DNA from: an uncultured Magnetococcales bacterium
Lineage (GTDB): Bacteria; Pseudomonadota; Magnetococcia; Magnetococcales; Magnetaquicoccaceae
Length of the DNA: 9,096 bases
Reading direction: 5' to 3'
NCBI GenBank assembly: GCA_903913345.1
Contig: CAIWLA010000134.1
Location: 1 to 9,096, forward strand
The notes under the pieces are model-generated. The model searched no databases and was not told the DNA's origin. It saw only the letters and a list, made by a program, of their open reading frames with translations. The position numbers and the translations under genes are program-made. This document shows positions 7,159 to 9,096 of the stretch, in pieces (the stretch's first letter is position 1; every line of letters begins with the position of its first letter).

Positions 7159-7175
7159 ATCAAAAACGGTGCCAA
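7159..7175 (-). promoter_or_regulatory. Candidate sigma54-type promoter upstream of the FliX-like gene
   Basis: The minus strand reads TTGGCACCGTTTTTGAT, close to the sigma54 consensus TGGCAC-N5-TTGC. The -24 GG is present and the spacing of 10 bases to the -12 element is right, but the -12 dinucleotide is GA rather than GC. Transcription would start near 7148, leaving an 80-base leader before the ATG at 7069. Flagellar genes often use sigma54, which fits; the -12 mismatch weakens the call. Confidence 0.3.
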
Positions 7176-7206
7176 GATCCCAAAGGAAAAGAAATATTTT
7201 TAGGCC

Positions 7207-7249
7207 AGAGAGGGGATCTCCCCTTTTTCCTGACGGGGAACCGTTTTTT
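7207..7249 (+). terminator. Two short hairpins with T-runs between leuA and the FliX-like gene
   Basis: On the plus strand, AGGGG-ATCT-CCCCT is followed by TTTT (7211-7228), and ACGG-GGAA-CCGT is followed by TTTTT (7233-7249). Both have the intrinsic-terminator layout in the plus direction although no plus-strand gene ends here. On the minus strand, where leuA ends at 7271, the same stems lack a proper U-run. They could still mark the leuA 3' end, or block antisense transcription. Stems are only 4-5 bp of strong pairs. Confidence 0.3.
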
Positions 7250-7270
7250 GGGGCCGAATGTCAACACACC

Positions 7271-8809
7271 CTAGACCCCCTGGCGGGGACGACCCCTCTT
7301 GTGCACCAGTTTGTTCAGGGCATTGATGAGGGCCTTGGCAGAGGCCACGATGACATCGGAGTCGGCCCCCTGTCCTTGTGCCACCCGATCGCCTCTTTTC
7401 AGCCGTACCGTTACCTCGCCCTGGGCATCCGTGCCGCCGGTGATCGCATGTACCTGGTACAATTGCAACCCCACCTCCTTCATTTCCGGCACGATTTGGG
7501 CAATGGCCTGGAAGACCGCATCCACGGGTCCAGCCCCCCAACTGGCCCCCCGCCGCCTCTCCCCTTGAACATCCATCTCCACCGCAGCGACCGGCGTATC
7601 CTGAGTTCCCGATGCCACATGGAGTCGTATCAGTCGATAATGCTCGGTCTCCCGCATGACTTCATCATCCACCAGGGCTTCCAGATCCGCGTCGAACAGC
7701 TCCTGCTTTTTATCGGCCACCTCTTTGAAACGCCGGAAGGCCCGTTCCAGATGGTCGGGGGAGAGGTCATAACCGAGCATTTCCAATCGATCGCGAAAGG
7801 CATGTCGCCCGGACAATTTGCCCAGGATCATGCGATTGGCGGTCAGGCCAACCGAATCAGGGGTCATGATCTCGTAGGTCGTGGCCTCTTTGAGCACCCC
7901 ATCCTGATGAATGCCGGCCTCGTGGGCAAAGGCGTTGGCACCCACAATCGCCTTGTTCGGTTGCACGGGAAAACCGGTGACAGCGGAAACCAGTTTGGAT
8001 GTCCGGCTGATTTCGGTGGTGACGACCCCTACCTGGAACGGCAGGAGATCCCGGCGGGTGCGGATGGCCATGACCACCTCTTCCATGGCGGCATTGCCCG
8101 CCCGTTCGCCCAGGCCGTTGATGGTGCATTCCACCTGCCGCGCACCGTGAAGCACCGCCGACAGCGAATTGGCGACCGCCAGCCCCAGATCGTTGTGACA
8201 ATGGACCGAGATGACCGCTCGATCTATATTGGCAACCCGTTCGATCAGGGTGCGAATGCGTAGACCAAACTCATGGGGAAGGGTATAACCAACGGTATCG
8301 GGTATGTTGACGGTGGTGGCCCCGGCGGCAATGACCGCCTCGACAATACGGCAGAGAAAGTCAATCTCCGTGCGGCCAGCGTCTTCGGCAGACCATTCCA
8401 CGTTGCGGGTATATTTTCGGGCGTGGCGGACAGCGTCCACGGCCGCCTCCACCACCTGGTCTGGCTGCATGTTGAGCTTGTGCCGCATGTGGATGGGGCT
8501 GGTGGCGATAAAGGTGTGAATGCGGGGATCCACCGCGCCAGAGAGGGCCTCCCACGCCCGATCAATATCCATCCGTGTCGCCCGCGCCAGGCCAGCGACG
8601 CTGCACTCTTTCACCGCAGCGGCCACTTTCTGGACGGCTTCAAAATCGCCCTGGGAGGCCATGGGGAAACCGGCCTCGATCACATCGACCCGCAGTCTTT
8701 CCAATTGTTTGGCAATACGCAATTTTTCGTCCACGGTCATGGAGGCACCGGGCGACTGTTCTCCATCCCGCAATGTGGTATCGAAAATGATGATTTTTTC
8801 TTCGGCCAT
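7271..8809 (-). CDS. leuA: 2-isopropylmalate synthase
   Basis: LeuA condenses acetyl-CoA with 2-oxoisovalerate to give 2-isopropylmalate, the first committed step of leucine synthesis, and is feedback-inhibited by leucine. The 512-residue product has DTTLRDGEQSPGASM at the N-terminus (metal-binding D10, R13), HCHNDLGLAVANSL at about 203-216, GLGERAGNAAMEEVV at about 232-246 and HEAGIHQDGV at about 296-305, all diagnostic. The C-terminal third is the regulatory allosteric domain, with the GPVDAVFQAI segment. The length matches type 1 bacterial LeuA. The ATG at 8809 gives MAEEKIIIFDTTLRDGE, the normal N-terminus; a TTG at 8821 would add four residues. Citramalate synthase and homocitrate synthase are related, but the motif spacing and length favour LeuA. 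No other leu gene is visible here. Confidence 0.95.
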   Translation of the reverse strand: MAEEKIIIFDTTLRDGEQSPGASMTVDEKLRIAKQLERLRVDVIEAGFPMASQGDFEAVQKVAAAVKECSVAGLARATRMDIDRAWEALSGAVDPRIHTFIATSPIHMRHKLNMQPDQVVEAAVDAVRHARKYTRNVEWSAEDAGRTEIDFLCRIVEAVIAAGATTVNIPDTVGYTLPHEFGLRIRTLIERVANIDRAVISVHCHNDLGLAVANSLSAVLHGARQVECTINGLGERAGNAAMEEVVMAIRTRRDLLPFQVGVVTTEISRTSKLVSAVTGFPVQPNKAIVGANAFAHEAGIHQDGVLKEATTYEIMTPDSVGLTANRMILGKLSGRHAFRDRLEMLGYDLSPDHLERAFRRFKEVADKKQELFDADLEALVDDEVMRETEHYRLIRLHVASGTQDTPVAAVEMDVQGERRRGASWGAGPVDAVFQAIAQIVPEMKEVGLQLYQVHAITGGTDAQGEVTVRLKRGDRVAQGQGADSDVIVASAKALINALNKLVHKRGRPRQGV

Positions 8810-8856
8810 CGCATCACCCAAAACAGCCAGTCAGAGCACTCTTTGATTGTGTGCAT

Positions 8857-8892
8857 AAAAAAAGCGGTCATGGCAGGGGGCCAATAACCGCT
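8857..8892 (-). terminator. Intrinsic terminator after tRNA-Pro
   Basis: On the minus strand AGCGGTTAT-T-GGC pairs with GCC-ATGACCGCT around a CCCCT loop: 12 pairs, one G-U and one bulged base. It is followed directly by seven Ts. It starts 16 bases after the tRNA CCA, so it should release the tRNA transcript before leuA. leuA would then need its own promoter or read-through. Confidence 0.85.
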
Positions 8893-8908
8893 CACAACCA
8901 ACAAATTT

Positions 8909-8985
8909 TGGTCGGGACGAGAGGATTTGAACCTCCGACCCCTAGCACCCCAAGCTAGTGCGCTACCAGTCTGCGCCACGCCCCG
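8909..8985 (-). tRNA. tRNA-Pro (anticodon GGG)
   Basis: The 77-nt gene folds fully. The acceptor stem is CGGGGCG/CGTCCCG with one G-U. The D-arm is GGCGCAGACTGGTAGCGC. The anticodon stem is CTAGC/GCTAG with loop TTGGGGT, so the anticodon is GGG (8949-8951). The T-arm is GGAGG-TTCAAAT-CCTCT. The discriminator is A, and CCA is encoded. C1 pairing with G72 is a bacterial tRNA-Pro trait. It decodes CCC and CCU. It has its own promoter upstream and terminator downstream, so it is a single-gene unit. Confidence 0.97.
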
Positions 8986-9000
8986 TACAGCATGACGGGC

Positions 9001-9029
9001 AATCTACGCTACTCTCGTGGCGTTGTCCA
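9001..9029 (-). promoter_or_regulatory. Sigma70-type promoter of tRNA-Pro
   Basis: On the minus strand a -35 box TGGACA (9024-9029, 5 of 6 to TTGACA) is separated by exactly 17 bases from a -10 box TAGATT (9001-9006, 4 of 6 to TATAAT). The following GC-rich GCCCGTC resembles the discriminator of stringently controlled stable-RNA promoters. Start would be near 8994, about 9 bases before the mature tRNA. Confidence 0.65.
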
Positions 9030-9033
9030 GTCA

Positions 9034-9096
9034 TCATATCACCGCCACCACGGTAAATTTGTTCTCGACCAGTGAAGCTACGAAACGGTAGCGCGA
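9034..9096 (-). CDS. Possible 3' end of an upstream gene
   Basis: One minus-strand frame is open from the window edge for 20 codons (SRYRFVASLVENKFTVVAVI) and ends in two consecutive TGA codons (9034-9036 and 9031-9033), just before the tRNA promoter. The alternating hydrophobic strand-like ending and tandem stops make a real gene end plausible, but 20 codons are too few to identify a family or prove coding. Confidence 0.25.
   Translation of the reverse strand, partial: SRYRFVASLVENKFTVVAVI

Noticed and set aside
7103..8263. 386-codon open frame on the plus strand opposite leuA
   Set aside because: It lies antisense to leuA, which has all diagnostic motifs. The translation has no recognisable domain, and its length follows from the GC-rich codon bias of leuA.
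8810..8908. Leader peptide and attenuator for leuA
   Set aside because: The hairpin plus T-run is present, but no short frame rich in leucine codons precedes it. The position right after the tRNA CCA fits a simple tRNA terminator better.
9077..9092. GCTAC/GTAGC inverted repeat near the right edge
   Set aside because: Only 5 bp and overlapping the possible coding end; expected by chance.

Overview
The window looks like ordinary chromosomal core from a flagellated, GC-rich Gram-negative proteobacterium. Eight consecutive genes plus one tRNA lie on the minus strand. The order lepA, lepB, DUF4845, rnc, era, recO is a classic proteobacterial housekeeping block. The DUF4845 gene between lepB and rnc is typical of beta-, gamma- and zeta-like proteobacteria, whereas the FliX-like gene upstream of lepA is an alphaproteobacterial flagellar trait. 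The mix suggests a deep-branching or alphaproteobacteria-related lineage (Magnetococcia-like organisms are one possibility). That placement is inference, not something read directly.

Layout, in minus-strand transcription order (right to left). Positions 9034-9096 may hold the last codons of an upstream gene. A good sigma70-type promoter (9001-9029) drives tRNA-Pro(GGG) at 8909-8985, which ends in a strong intrinsic terminator (8857-8892). Next come leuA (2-isopropylmalate synthase, 7271-8809), a roughly 200-bp gap with hairpins and a possible sigma54-type promoter, a FliX-like flagellar regulator (6608-7069), lepA (elongation factor 4, 4676-6490), lepB (signal peptidase I, 3717-4640), the DUF4845 membrane protein (3298-3696), rnc (RNase III, 2248-3216), era (1199-2251) and recO (403-1218). 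The last three are tightly packed: rnc/era overlap by 4 bp (ATGA) and era/recO by about 20 bp. This implies translational coupling.

At the left edge, on the plus strand and convergent with recO, is the 3' part of a gene for a staphylococcal-nuclease-fold protein. It starts inside a very unusual G-rich tandem repeat: 9-10-base G runs, exact 15-nt spacing in the reading frame, encoding XXGGG pentapeptides. The gene appears to run off the window, and its nuclease active-site residues are mostly missing.

Functionally, the block combines leucine biosynthesis, flagellar control, translation (EF4, tRNA-Pro), membrane export (signal peptidase), RNA processing and ribosome assembly (RNase III, Era) and recombination repair (RecO). 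I see no phage, insertion sequence, CRISPR array or defence system. The most unusual signals are the G-rich coding repeat, the RNase III gene with its insertion hairpin, extra tail repeat, mini-ORF leader and altered metal ligand, and the possible sigma54 promoter before the FliX-like gene.
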